Below, piece by piece: positions 19,463 through 28,399 of a stretch of 64,000 nucleotides of DNA. The position numbers and the translations under genes are program-made. Position 1 is the first letter of the stretch. Each line of letters begins with the position of its first letter. The notes under the pieces were generated by a model. It was given only the letters and a program-made list of their open reading frames with translations, searched no databases and was not told the origin of the DNA. Source of the stretch: Cytobacillus citreus (GTDB lineage Bacteria; Bacillota; Bacilli; Bacillales; Cytobacillaceae); the NCBI RefSeq assembly GCF_018343665.1, contig NZ_JAGYPM010000004.1, positions 250,343-314,342 on the forward strand, written 5' to 3'.

Positions 19463-20728
19463 TTAGTTAACTGTATACCTTAAGTTATTAGCTGGAATTT
19501 GTAAACTGAATGTTGTTCCTTTAGTAGAGGATTCTAATGTTATTTGTCCCTTTAGAGAATGTACAATGTCTTGTACGTGAGACAAACCAATCCCAGTTGC
19601 TGCCACTCCGTGATCATTATATTTAGTCGTATAACCTGGTTCAAAAATAAAGGATAAATCCTCTTCTGAAATTCCTTTTCCGGTATCTTTTACAATGAAT
19701 CCTGTGTAATCTGACTCTTCAAAGATTTCAATATGAATATTCCCGGTTTCCTCAATGGCTTCGATAGCATTGGCAGTAAGATTATTTAATATAGCAAGGA
19801 GTGGGATTTGCTGATCTGTTTCAAAATCAGTGGATAACTTGAAATGAAAGATGATTTTTTTCCCGAGCAGCTCACTATATTTTTCATTAGCTGTAACTAC
19901 GAATCCGAGGACATCGGATAGGAAGACGACATCATTCCTCTTATGCGTCGAGATTTTAGAAAGTCCAGAAAGAATCCGCTGTGAATCTTTTTTCACTTCA
20001 TGTATCTCTTGTGTGATGAACAATGCTTGCTTGCTTAATTCTGAAAGATTCTTCTTTTTTAATTTACGATATAAATCATGGCTTGAAACCGTGATCTGTT
20101 CAATATGATCTAATGATTTCTCTAAATATAGGGTTTCTGCATATAATTCAGATCCAACTCCAAGCATTTCTTGCATCTGTTTCTTTTGTTCGGAAACAGT
20201 AATAGAGCTATATAATCCTACAACAAAATAGCTTCTTAGTAAGGCTACTCCACAGAGTAATAACCATTCCTGCAGTCCTAAGTTCGCATGATTTAATAGC
20301 CAATAGTGCATAAGGTGCTCTGCGCTGTTTCCGATAAATTCGAAAATGGCTGCGAAAGCTCCCAGGAGAAGAGGATTTGTTTTATAATTATTTATTTTTA
20401 TGAAACTAAATCCTAGAGAAAACAGAAAATAATAAAGGAAAACAGGCAGATGACTCTTAAAACTTATCCAAAAAGGAACATGATCAAAGAATATATCACC
20501 AAAGATACGAAAACAGACGACAGTAATTCCAGTGCTGATGCCTGTACGAATTAAAGAAACAGGTGGAAGAATAAGAATAAGCAGAAAAAAAGCTATGCTT
20601 CCTAATCCAAAACGAAAAGCCTCCCCGCTGAAGGGGATAACTTTAATCTCACTTGCGATGGCGGTCAAAACGGCAGTTAGAAGCAATGAAGTCCATTCAG
20701 TTTTGTAAAAGCTTTTTCTAGAAAACAT
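19463..20728 (-). CDS. glnK: GlnK (YcbA)-type sensor histidine kinase
   Basis: 421 residues. The N-terminal half is an integral membrane sensor of about six helices (to about 175), with no sizeable extracellular domain. A coiled linker leads to a dimerisation region with the phospho-acceptor in VSSHDLYRK (about 215), then a HATPase domain with NNLTANAIEAI, VKDTGKGIS and TGIGLSHV. It pairs with glnL directly downstream. Start ATG has AGGAG at good distance. The likely signal is glutamine or glutamate, inferred from family and neighbours. Confidence 0.87.
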   Translation of the reverse strand: MFSRKSFYKTEWTSLLLTAVLTAIASEIKVIPFSGEAFRFGLGSIAFFLLILILPPVSLIRTGISTGITVVCFRIFGDIFFDHVPFWISFKSHLPVFLYYFLFSLGFSFIKINNYKTNPLLLGAFAAIFEFIGNSAEHLMHYWLLNHANLGLQEWLLLCGVALLRSYFVVGLYSSITVSEQKKQMQEMLGVGSELYAETLYLEKSLDHIEQITVSSHDLYRKLKKKNLSELSKQALFITQEIHEVKKDSQRILSGLSKISTHKRNDVVFLSDVLGFVVTANEKYSELLGKKIIFHFKLSTDFETDQQIPLLAILNNLTANAIEAIEETGNIHIEIFEESDYTGFIVKDTGKGISEEDLSFIFEPGYTTKYNDHGVAATGIGLSHVQDIVHSLKGQITLESSTKGTTFSLQIPANNLRYTVN

Positions 20729-20900
20729 TTATTTCTCCTATAGTAGGTATAAAATAGATCATCTAAAAATGAAAAACAATTTAATTATAATCTAATGAAT
20801 ACTATTCTTCAAAGCCAAAACATATCTGCTGATCATTTATGTTGATCTCTTGTAATATATTTGGCAGAAGACTAAATTTTATTAAAGAGGAATGGTATAC

Positions 20901-21422
20901 ATGCAAAAGCGACCTGAAGCAAGTGAGTATCCGGCTTATTATTCATCATACGTGAACTTAGTTCCTGAAGGGGATATTGTTTCTATATTAAGTCAACAGA
21001 AGAATGAAATGATTGAATTGCTAAAAGACATGACTGAGATGCAAAGCCTTTTTCAATATGATTCTGATAAATGGACAGTGAAAGAAGTGCTAGGTCATAT
21101 CGTTGACACCGAACGTATCATGGGGTATCGCCTTCTTTGTTTTGCAAGAGGAGAAGCTTCCCCGCTTCCAGGTTTTGACGAAAATGCTTATGTGCAAAAT
21201 GCCTCATTTAATATATTGTCGATACAGGAGCTGCTTGAAAGTTTTTCGGCAGTCCGTCTTTCAACCATTCATTTACTCAAAAGTTTGGATTCTGCAGCAT
21301 GGTCACGAGAAGGAACTGCAAATGGTACTGTCGTTACTGTTCATGCGATTGCAAGTATTATAGCAGGACACGAGCTTCATCATCGCAAAATTTTAAAAGA
21401 ACGCTATTTTAATGGCAAATGA
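20901..21422 (+). CDS. DinB-family (DinB_2) protein
   Basis: 173 residues, four-helix DinB/YfiT fold. The three putative metal ligands are visible: His in VLGHIVDTE and the HELHHRK pair near the C-terminus. Many members are thiol-dependent transferases (bacillithiol S-transferases) or damage-induced proteins of unknown activity. The ATG at 20901 is preferred over 20892 because AGAGG lies 10 bp before it. Single gene, ended by a bidirectional terminator. Confidence 0.85.
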   Translation: MQKRPEASEYPAYYSSYVNLVPEGDIVSILSQQKNEMIELLKDMTEMQSLFQYDSDKWTVKEVLGHIVDTERIMGYRLLCFARGEASPLPGFDENAYVQNASFNILSIQELLESFSAVRLSTIHLLKSLDSAAWSREGTANGTVVTVHAIASIIAGHELHHRKILKERYFNGK

Positions 21423-21427
21423 ATAAT

Positions 21428-21468
21428 AAAAACAAGATGAAGCGAAAAGAGCTCCATCTTGTTTTTTC
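21428..21468. terminator. Bidirectional terminator
   Basis: AAAAACAAGATGAAG... pairs with CATCTTGTTTTTT across a short interior loop, between converging genes. Confidence 0.85.
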
Positions 21469-21472
21469 TATT

Positions 21473-23155
21473 TTATTCTAAACCATCAATGACAATTTCC
21501 TTAGCAGGCATAAAGACTTCACCTGTATCTAAGTAGTTAACCTTTACTTTATCGCCTTCTTGCAAGTAAATAGCGAGAGGGCTGTTCTCTGATGAAATCA
21601 CATAGCTTTGTTTATTGTCTAATAGGAAGGTTACAACTGTGGAATCTCCAGATTTTTCTTTATAGACGCGGACGACTGTTCCGCTAACCTGTTTTTCCTC
21701 TGCCTTGGAGCTTCCATCTACAGTACCACCGCCTCTTTGCAAGGCAGTTTTATAGAGCTTCAAAGCTTCATTTGGCGTATTGCCATACACGGAAATTTCC
21801 GGATTGGCAGCCGATACGATAAAGTAATTCTGCAAGAAGCCGTTTGAGTCAAGAACAGGTGTTAGCCAGCTTGCTTCCCCATAGAAGTTATAAAGAACTG
21901 GCATTTCACCTTCCCATTTCTTTTCAATAAATTTCTTTTCAATAATTTGTAACGCACCTTGGGAATCCATATATGATTCTTCAAGATTTCCAGTATAGTA
22001 CGTTGCTTCGCCGGTTCTTGAATTGGTTAGAGAGTATCCAAGCATCGAATCTACGCCCTCTTTTGGACTTGTGAAATCAGTGAAATAATACATATCCCCA
22101 TTTTCATCAAATATCGGACTAACATTCGCCTCTGTGCCTTCATCAGAAGGAAGCTTTACATCCTTTTTGCCAAATTTGCTATTCCAAAATCCATGCACAT
22201 AATTACCGAAGTAGCTATTTTGTAAGCTGACAACCTCAGGTGAAACTGCCCCATCAATAAAGTCTGGAACATTCGCTAAACTATATTCCTTCGTTTCTCC
22301 TGTTTTGGGATCTACCATTACAATCCCTTTTACATCAAATCCATTTCGAGCAGAAACGAATTCACCAAATGAACGGATATAATAGGGCTTACCGTCATTA
22401 TCAACCTCTAATTGCACATCACCATAGAAAATATGTTTTGGATATTGCATCCGAATATGGCGTTCAAGTTTTTTATTAAAAAAAGAGGAAGGGGTATAGT
22501 TCATTTCAGCTTGAACAAATTTCGGATTTGCACTTGAATCAGTTGCGCTTATCGTAAAATATCCTGGTGTATAGTCGCCATTCAACCACTTGAAAAATCC
22601 AGAAAATTCAACTGGGGCAATGTACACATATTGACCGTCAACCTTTTGAATTTGTAAATTTCCAAGTTCATAATAGCTCGTATTTGGAACCTGTCCGAAT
22701 GCCTTTTTCATTTTATTACGCGCAAACTGAGGCGGAACACTGGCTGGCGTTTCCTTCTCATCAAACGTTTCAATTTCTGTTTTTTCTTTCATTTTAGCAA
22801 TATCAAACTTTTCATCTGCATTAAAAAGGAATGAAGTTAGAAATATTCCCCCAACAATGAGTGTGCCTAGGAACAAAACCCCTTTGAAAATTCTTTCCTT
22901 ACCAGTAGCGAATAAAGTTCCTCCAAGAGTTACGATGATAGCAAACACCCATAAAGAGGTTAGGTTCCGATCTAGATTGGTAATATAATAGAAGGTAAAG
23001 ACACCTACAATTAACAAAACAATTCCAGTGATAAGTCCTCCGGCTATTGACTGCTTTCCTTCTTTTTCCTTTGATTTATTACTCTTTGAGAAGGGTATTA
23101 ACACAAGTGCAGATGCTAATCCTACAATGAGTGAAAATAGAAAAATGTTGCCCAT
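21473..23155 (-). CDS. Large membrane-anchored protein, unknown
   Basis: 560 residues. Four or five N-terminal membrane helices (about 3-22, 38-58, 68-84, 90-112) and then a long soluble region (about 130-560), probably outside the cell. Near the C-terminus (about 490-555) a small beta domain with SGTVVRVYKEKSGDSTVVTF looks like an OB-type fold. Internal segments with TGETKEYSLAN and TGEATYYTGN repeat a beta-hairpin pattern, suggesting tandem related modules. I do not recognise the family. Strong ribosome site (AAAGGAGAG). Monocistronic. Confidence 0.8.
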   Translation of the reverse strand: MGNIFLFSLIVGLASALVLIPFSKSNKSKEKEGKQSIAGGLITGIVLLIVGVFTFYYITNLDRNLTSLWVFAIIVTLGGTLFATGKERIFKGVLFLGTLIVGGIFLTSFLFNADEKFDIAKMKEKTEIETFDEKETPASVPPQFARNKMKKAFGQVPNTSYYELGNLQIQKVDGQYVYIAPVEFSGFFKWLNGDYTPGYFTISATDSSANPKFVQAEMNYTPSSFFNKKLERHIRMQYPKHIFYGDVQLEVDNDGKPYYIRSFGEFVSARNGFDVKGIVMVDPKTGETKEYSLANVPDFIDGAVSPEVVSLQNSYFGNYVHGFWNSKFGKKDVKLPSDEGTEANVSPIFDENGDMYYFTDFTSPKEGVDSMLGYSLTNSRTGEATYYTGNLEESYMDSQGALQIIEKKFIEKKWEGEMPVLYNFYGEASWLTPVLDSNGFLQNYFIVSAANPEISVYGNTPNEALKLYKTALQRGGGTVDGSSKAEEKQVSGTVVRVYKEKSGDSTVVTFLLDNKQSYVISSENSPLAIYLQEGDKVKVNYLDTGEVFMPAKEIVIDGLE

Positions 23156-23290
23156 AAAATCTCTCCTTTGGAAAATTCAATAATATTAATACGAATTTTA
23201 TAGGGAAAAGTTTCGGGGAAATCATTTATGTAGTCCAGGGAGTGGGAAAGAAAGTTAAATGTATGATGTCTTCAACTAGCTAATTTCTCC

Positions 23291-23420
23291 ATTAGATGCC
23301 CACATTGAGCCCGAGAGAAGCCATCACCCAGACAATATCACCGTTACATGTCCACATTGAGCCCGGAAGAAGCCATCGCCCAGTCAATATCACCAAATTC
23401 CGTCTTCATTGAGCACCCTA
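23291..23420. repeat. Tandem repeat, 52-bp period, about 2.4 copies
   Basis: The word ACATTGAGCCCG and the following GAAGCCATC-CCCAG-CAATATCACC recur exactly 52 bp apart (23303, 23355; a partial third copy CATTGAGCAC at 23407). Copies differ at a few positions. No open frame runs through it. It lies in a 500-bp gene-free stretch. Confidence 0.8.
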
Positions 23421-23669
23421 GAACTCTCATTTACCAATTATTTTTTCATCGAAGGATTTTAAACAAGAGTTTTAAAGATAGTTTGTAGCGTCCTTTGACA
23501 ATTAATGTTTTTCTGCAAATTTATATTCAGGTGGGCAGGAGAATTAATATATATTGTTGAATAATCGGAGATAATACAGGCATTTCAATAACTGCACTAA
23601 GTTCTGATCTTCTATGAAAAACCATGTAATCCTGTTGTGATACATACTTCTTAAATGTTAGGAGGAGTT

Positions 23670-24122
23670 ATGCAAGAATTCCATGTGAAACAACTAAATA
23701 ATCTGCTATGTAACAATTTAAGCAATTTAGTAAAGGAAAGTAAGGAAGAGGGCTTCCATTTTCTTGAAAGATTAATGAATGAGTACAAGGGTGGTACAAA
23801 TACATTTAATGAGCACGGGGAAGCTTTGTATGGTGTTTTTAGTAAAGAGGGAGTTTGTGTTGCTGTTGGCGGACTAAATATAGATCCATATTCAAATCAA
23901 AAAATCATTGGCCGTTTGCGAAGATTTTATGTTGCGAAAAAAAATCGGAGAAAAGGATTAGGGAAACTCTTGCTAAAAAGAATTATTTACGATGCAGAAA
24001 AACATTTTCAAGTAATAGTGCTCCGTACAAATACAGAGCAAGCAGATAAGTTCTATACTTCACTTGGATTTACAAAAGAAGAAAAGTTTCCAGGATCCAC
24101 CCATTTTTTGAATTTAAATTAA
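23670..24122 (+). CDS. GNAT-family N-acetyltransferase
   Basis: 150 residues. The acetyl-CoA binding motif appears as RRKGLGKLLL after the beta-4 strand RRFYVAKK, and the C-terminal FYTSLGFTKEE segment is typical of the family. The substrate is unknown. The ATG at 23670 follows AGGAGGAG and is chosen over 23655. It stands alone. Nothing nearby indicates a role. Confidence 0.86.
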   Translation: MQEFHVKQLNNLLCNNLSNLVKESKEEGFHFLERLMNEYKGGTNTFNEHGEALYGVFSKEGVCVAVGGLNIDPYSNQKIIGRLRRFYVAKKNRRKGLGKLLLKRIIYDAEKHFQVIVLRTNTEQADKFYTSLGFTKEEKFPGSTHFLNLN

Positions 24123-24240
24123 TCGTGCAAATATAGATTGGGATATACGTGAAAAGAATGTGAAATTATACCTCTTTAATAAATGAACAATCTGAGGAAT
24201 CCTATGATAGATAAATAAATCCGAATAGGAGAGATATATC

Positions 24241-24675
24241 ATGAGGAGATTTCTTTTCACAATATTTCTGACTTTTTCATTGATTTTCACTTGGCATTCT
24301 CACAGTATAGCTTCAAATGCAAACATCCAACAAGACTCCAAAGAGTTAATGATTCAGGACATTCTAATGCTTTTTCTCGGCGAACCAATAGAAAAAGCGG
24401 TTAACGAATATTATTCAAAATTGTTAACAATAAATCCTCTTGTTTACCCGTATCAAATCGATGTGATAAAGGTTGAAAGGTTAGGTGGATTTCGTACATT
24501 CCATTTTAAGATAACACTTGAAGTGACACCGGTTGTGGGCGCACACAATTCTGTAGGAAAAGACCGGATCACATTCGAAATAGCTCCAACAATTCCTAGT
24601 CAGGTAAAACTAATGAAGTATGAACATTTAGAAACACATGAATTACCGCCAAATTGGCAGGAAATCATTAGATAA
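24241..24675 (+). CDS. Secreted DUF3888-domain protein
   Basis: 144 residues with an N-terminal signal peptide (about 1-26, cleavage near IAS-N). The mature part begins with LMIQDILMLFLGEPIEKAVNEYYS and has the short beta-rich layout of the DUF3888 family found in bacilli. Function unknown. Good ribosome site (GGAGAG). Monocistronic, with a terminator about 110 bp downstream. Confidence 0.78.
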   Translation: MRRFLFTIFLTFSLIFTWHSHSIASNANIQQDSKELMIQDILMLFLGEPIEKAVNEYYSKLLTINPLVYPYQIDVIKVERLGGFRTFHFKITLEVTPVVGAHNSVGKDRITFEIAPTIPSQVKLMKYEHLETHELPPNWQEIIR

Positions 24676-24787
24676 GCAGTGAAATCCATTATGATAACAA
24701 TGCTGTGAGGATTTTGTTCATGATACATTCGTTAGTGAGTATACAGCTTTTGAACGATTTGAAAACCGTTCGAATATAAAAACATAG

Positions 24788-24818
24788 TACACCACTCATA
24801 TGTAGTGGTGTATTTTTT
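24788..24818 (+). terminator. Rho-independent terminator
   Basis: Stem TACACCACT / AGTGGTGTA (perfect 9 bp) followed by TTTTTT. Confidence 0.85.
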
Positions 24819-24960
24819 GTTTAAAAATATTTGCCTACTTGAAAAATCTTGTGACTTAAGCATGAAAAAATAAAAATATAAATTGACAGTTGTCCTCTTT
24901 TTTATTAAATTTTATTTATATTCAAAATTATTTGAATATACAAACAAGGGGGATGGAGCT

Positions 24961-25311
24961 ATGGCAAAGAAGGTGTCTCAAAGTGATCTTAAAAAAAGGG
25001 GAGAGGATTTTGAAAAGATTGAACGGAGCAGTCAATTTCAGGAGTTGATGGCTGCCAAAAGGAAATTTTTAGTACCTTCAATTATTATATTTTTTGGGCT
25101 TTATTTATTGTTTCCTATTTTGATTTCTTACACAAACATAATGGATGCACCAGCAATAGGGGATATATCATGGGCTTGGATCTACGCTTTATTATTATTT
25201 ATTATGACATGGGTAATGGCTACTATTTATATGAAGAAAGCAGCAACATTTGATCATATGGCTGAGAAAATTTGGAAGGAAGAAGATTTAGATGGGAGGG
25301 AAGCTCAATGA
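24961..25311 (+). CDS. DUF485 membrane protein (YwcB/YjcH type)
   Basis: 116 residues with two membrane helices (about 36-58 and 74-95) and charged ends, as in DUF485. Such proteins are always found next to ActP-type acetate symporters and are thought to assist them. The ATG at 24961 follows AGGGGGATGGAG. The frame is open further upstream to 24883 without a ribosome site. Its stop codon overlaps the next ATG (ATGA), so the two are translationally coupled. Confidence 0.88.
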   Translation: MAKKVSQSDLKKRGEDFEKIERSSQFQELMAAKRKFLVPSIIIFFGLYLLFPILISYTNIMDAPAIGDISWAWIYALLLFIMTWVMATIYMKKAATFDHMAEKIWKEEDLDGREAQ

Positions 25312-26843
25312 ATGCTACTGTAATCATCCTATTTTTAATCATTGTTGCGATGACGCTTGCTATTACTTATTATGCTGCCAAAAGAACGAAAACAGCGTCT
25401 GAATTTTATACGGCAGGCGGGGGGTTGACTGGATGGCAAAATGGCCTTGCTATCGCTGGTGATTATTTATCCGCTGCTTCCTTCTTAGGGATTGCTGGTG
25501 CGATTGCTTTAAGTGGCTTTGACGGGTTCTTATTTAGTATTGGCTACTTAGTTGCTTATTTAGTTGTGTTATTTATTGTAGCTGAGCCGCTTCGTAATCT
25601 TGGGAGATATACGTTGGCGGACATGATTAATGCACGTTTTGACGCTAAAAAAATTCGTGCGACCGCAGCCCTAAATACGATTACAATTGTTATTTTTTAT
25701 ATGATTGCCCAATTAGTTGGGGCAGGTGCGTTAATACAATTACTATTTGGAATTCCTTATTGGGTTGCTGTATTAATTGTTGGTGTCATGATGACGATCT
25801 ATGTTTTGTTTGGCGGTATGACGGCAACAAGCTGGGTACAAATCATTAAAGCCGTGTTGCTTATGATCGGAACTATCATTATCTCGTTCATGGTTCTTGC
25901 GAAATTTAACTTCAATATTTTCGAAATGTTCACCACGATGAAAACCGCGACTCCGCTCGGAGAAGCCTATTTAAATCCAGGTGTTAAGTATACTGTACCT
26001 TTAGATACAATTTCACTTATGATAGCGCTTGTTCTTGGAACTGCAGGACTGCCACATATTTTAATGAGATTTTTCACAGTTAAAAATGCCAAAACAGCAC
26101 GCAGTTCAGTCATATGGGCGACATGGATTGTGGGGATTTTCTATATTATGACTATTTTCCTTGGCTTTGGAGCTGCAGCATTTGTTGGAGCAGATGTCAT
26201 TAAGAGCAGTAATGCTGCTGGTAATATGGCGGCCCCTTTACTTGCTCAAGTTCTAGGTGGAGATATTTTAATGTCTTTTGTTTCAGCTGTAGCATTTGCA
26301 ACGATATTAGCGGTTGTTGCAGGTCTTGTTTTATCAGGAGCTTCAGCATTTGCTCATGATATTTACGGTCAAATTATTAAAAAGGGAAAAGCAACAGAAA
26401 AGCAGCAAATGCTCGCTGCAAAATATGCTTCACTGAGCGTTTCCGTATTTTCTATTTTACTAGCATTATTTGCACAAAACTTGAACGTAGCATTCCTCGT
26501 CTCCTTAGCGTTTTGTGTAGCTGCAAGCGCCAATCTGCCTGTTATTGTGTATACGATTTATTGGAAGCGATTCAATACGACAGGTGCAATGACAGGAATG
26601 ATAGCAGGACTAGTGTCCGCATTGGTTCTTGTAGCCATTAGTCCAAGTGTAATGTCTCCAGTAGCAGGTGCAGCATTAATTACCGGAGATCCAATTTTTC
26701 CACTAACAAATCCTGCACTTCTTTCTGTTCCGATTGGATTTATTGGCGGAGTTATTGGAACATTGCTTTCTAAAAAGCAAGACGCGAAGCGATTTGCAGA
26801 GGTAAAGGTAAAAGCGAATACTGGTTATAAAACGCAAGTATAA
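25308..26843 (+). CDS. actP: Acetate/cation symporter (ActP/YwcA type)
   Basis: 511 residues of the sodium:solute symporter family with about 13 helices. The N-terminal KTASEFYTAGGGLTGWQNGLAIAGDYLSAASFLG and the central GTAGLPHILMRFFTVKNAKTARSSV are those of the acetate-permease branch, clearly distinct from the putP product in this window. It takes up acetate or related short carboxylates. It overlaps the DUF485 gene by 4 bp and ends at a terminator. Confidence 0.88.
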   Translation: MNATVIILFLIIVAMTLAITYYAAKRTKTASEFYTAGGGLTGWQNGLAIAGDYLSAASFLGIAGAIALSGFDGFLFSIGYLVAYLVVLFIVAEPLRNLGRYTLADMINARFDAKKIRATAALNTITIVIFYMIAQLVGAGALIQLLFGIPYWVAVLIVGVMMTIYVLFGGMTATSWVQIIKAVLLMIGTIIISFMVLAKFNFNIFEMFTTMKTATPLGEAYLNPGVKYTVPLDTISLMIALVLGTAGLPHILMRFFTVKNAKTARSSVIWATWIVGIFYIMTIFLGFGAAAFVGADVIKSSNAAGNMAAPLLAQVLGGDILMSFVSAVAFATILAVVAGLVLSGASAFAHDIYGQIIKKGKATEKQQMLAAKYASLSVSVFSILLALFAQNLNVAFLVSLAFCVAASANLPVIVYTIYWKRFNTTGAMTGMIAGLVSALVLVAISPSVMSPVAGAALITGDPIFPLTNPALLSVPIGFIGGVIGTLLSKKQDAKRFAEVKVKANTGYKTQV

Positions 26844-26851
26844 ATAAAATT

Positions 26852-26886
26852 AAGCTTAGTTCACAATTTGTGGGCTAAGCTTTTTT
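26852..26886 (+). terminator. Rho-independent terminator
   Basis: Stem AAGCTTAG(T) / CTAAGCTT and a run of six T, directly after the acetate symporter gene. Confidence 0.85.
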
Positions 26887-27100
26887 AGTTTTTAAAATTT
26901 CAGCTTACTCTATGTAGGCTCTTTTTTGTGCTTAATGGGGAATCGGTTTGAAAATGGCCATAGCGTTGTAAATCCGCATTTATCTTAACCCGGATGTGAG
27001 AACTATTGGAGTATCAATGGCTCTCCCACCATTTACATGGAGGGACGGTTGTGGAAAAGTTTTCGCTCGGTACATAGTCATCACACAACATCTTGTTGGG

Positions 27101-27128
27101 TTGACTCCACAAGTTGAGGTGGTATAAT
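27101..27128 (+). promoter_or_regulatory. Promoter of the GntR gene
   Basis: TTGACT-N16-TATAAT, 48 bp before the GntR start. The flanks (CTTGTTGGG before -35, ACAAGT in the spacer and GTGGTA at -10) are nearly the same as in the promoter at 56706-56733 before the agaS operon. The GGTATA half-site over -10 could be an operator for the GntR protein itself. Confidence 0.75.
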
Positions 27129-27175
27129 TTTGGTAATCAAAAGAATGAAGTATTGTTTGGAGGCAGGCTTATAAA

Positions 27176-27907
27176 ATGGAACCATTGAAGCATGATAGTG
27201 TAATCCCGCTATATCACCAATTAATGGAAAGAATAAAAGGTTCGATTGAAAAAGGGCATTGGACACCTGGGGATAAAATCCCATCGGAAAATCAGTTAAT
27301 GGACCAATTTGGTGTGAGTCGTAACACGTCCAAAAAAGCGATTGAGGAGCTTGTACAGGAAGGAATCCTATACCGAATCCAAGGGAAAGGAACCTTCGTG
27401 GCAAAACCGAAATTGCAGCAGTCATTGATGGGATTCTACAGCTTTAGTAAAGTATTAAAAGAAAACGGCTTGAATCCTAAGGATATCATTTTGAAAATAG
27501 AAGAAGTCACACCGACGTCAAAAATCCGCGAAGCATTACAGCTAAGAGAAGATGAGCATGTGATTGAAATGAAACGACTTCGCTGTGCCAATAATGAGCC
27601 GTATATTTTGGAATCATCTTTCATTCCGAAACATGTGGTTTCCGATCCGGAGCAGCTTAAAAAAGTCGGCGAAATTTCCTTATATGACTTATTTTCACAA
27701 CAGTTTAATATCGTCGTAACAAGCGCAAAAGAAGCATTTGAACCCGTCCTCATTCGTGCTGACGAAACTGAATACCTGCAAACGGAGGAAGGACGTCCGG
27801 CACTCTTGCTTGAAAGAACAGCCTATGATATTACTGGAAAACCTGTTGAATTTTGTATATCCATTGTACGAGGCGATCGCTGCCGCTTTTACACTGAACT
27901 AACCTAA
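27176..27907 (+). CDS. GntR/HutC-family regulator, NagR-like
   Basis: 243 residues, the same length as NagR/YvoA of B. subtilis. N-terminal winged helix (1-75: MERIKGSIEKGHWTPGDKIPSENQLMDQFGVSRNTSKKAIEEL in outline), then a UTRA effector domain (about 95-240) that in this group binds phosphorylated amino sugars. Its promoter matches that of the GalNAc catabolic operon 29 kb away. It is therefore the best candidate repressor of agaS-nagA-lacCD, with autoregulation. Effector (GlcNAc-6-P, GalNAc-6-P or galactosamine-6-P) is inferred. Monocistronic. Confidence 0.85.
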   Translation: MEPLKHDSVIPLYHQLMERIKGSIEKGHWTPGDKIPSENQLMDQFGVSRNTSKKAIEELVQEGILYRIQGKGTFVAKPKLQQSLMGFYSFSKVLKENGLNPKDIILKIEEVTPTSKIREALQLREDEHVIEMKRLRCANNEPYILESSFIPKHVVSDPEQLKKVGEISLYDLFSQQFNIVVTSAKEAFEPVLIRADETEYLQTEEGRPALLLERTAYDITGKPVEFCISIVRGDRCRFYTELT

Positions 27908-27990
27908 ATACTTTAAATCACTCATAGCATTATTGTCTAACAGTAATAGATCAAAAAATAACATATAACAAAAACCTATTAAATTTAACG

Positions 27991-28124
27991 CTGTGTTAAA
28001 AGTCATGGTGAATTTCTAACAATGTGGATTGGAACCGAAGGCGCGAGACTCCTGCGGGTCACCCCGGATCGTCCGTGGAAAGCGAAGCGCCTGGAGCTCT
28101 AATCAACAACCTAGTTTAACACAG
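27991..28124. repeat. Bacillaceae interspersed repeat, copy 2
   Basis: 134 bp bounded by perfect 10-bp inverted ends CTGTGTTAAA / TTTAACACAG. The core carries GGCGCGAGACTCCTGCGGG and GGAAAGCGAAGCGCCTGGAG, as in copy 3, but with an internal deletion. Non-coding, in the gap between the GntR and LacI genes. Confidence 0.82.
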
Positions 28125-28154
28125 TAAAGTATAAAAATAAATTAAGTTGATGGG

Positions 28155-28183
28155 TTGACAGGTCATTATGAAGTTGGTATATT
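28155..28183 (+). promoter_or_regulatory. Promoter resembling the agaS-operon promoter
   Basis: TTGACA-N17-TATATT, preceded by GATGGG and with GTTGGTATA at -10, as at 27101 and 56706. No gene starts close behind; the LacI gene begins 217 bp later. Further downstream lies the 19-bp element 28228-28246. Confidence 0.6.
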
Positions 28184-28227
28184 TTAATTAGTAAGAATTT
28201 TTAGTTAAGTATTCCGATTCACACTTT

Positions 28228-28246
28228 CTTGTACCAACACCCCATC
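28228..28246. promoter_or_regulatory. 19-bp element shared with the agaS-operon leader
   Basis: CTTGTACCAACACCCCATC; it differs by one base from 56747-56765. In both places it lies downstream of a GGGTTGAC-type promoter. Probably a regulator binding site. Confidence 0.65.
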
Positions 28247-28332
28247 CTAAGAGTATGAAAAAAGCACTTTTCTAAGGAAGTAAAACCTCTCTATTACGAA
28301 CATCTTTGGAATATTTATTTGCTATTTCCGAA

Positions 28333-28360
28333 TTGGATAATAATTTGGTATCCTTATAAT
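28333..28360 (+). promoter_or_regulatory. Proximal promoter of the LacI-family gene
   Basis: TTGGAT-N16-TATAAT, 40 bp before the GTG start. Confidence 0.6.
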
Positions 28361-28399
28361 GGAAAGCGTATATGTACATAACTAAGAGGTGTTTTACTA

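Noticed and set aside
23291-23420. CRISPR array
   Set aside because: Only about 2.4 tandem units with no distinct spacers and no cas genes.
28200-28330. Hidden small gene in the LacI leader
   Set aside because: Only very short frames (e.g. seven codons after an ATG near 28254); none with a convincing ribosome site.
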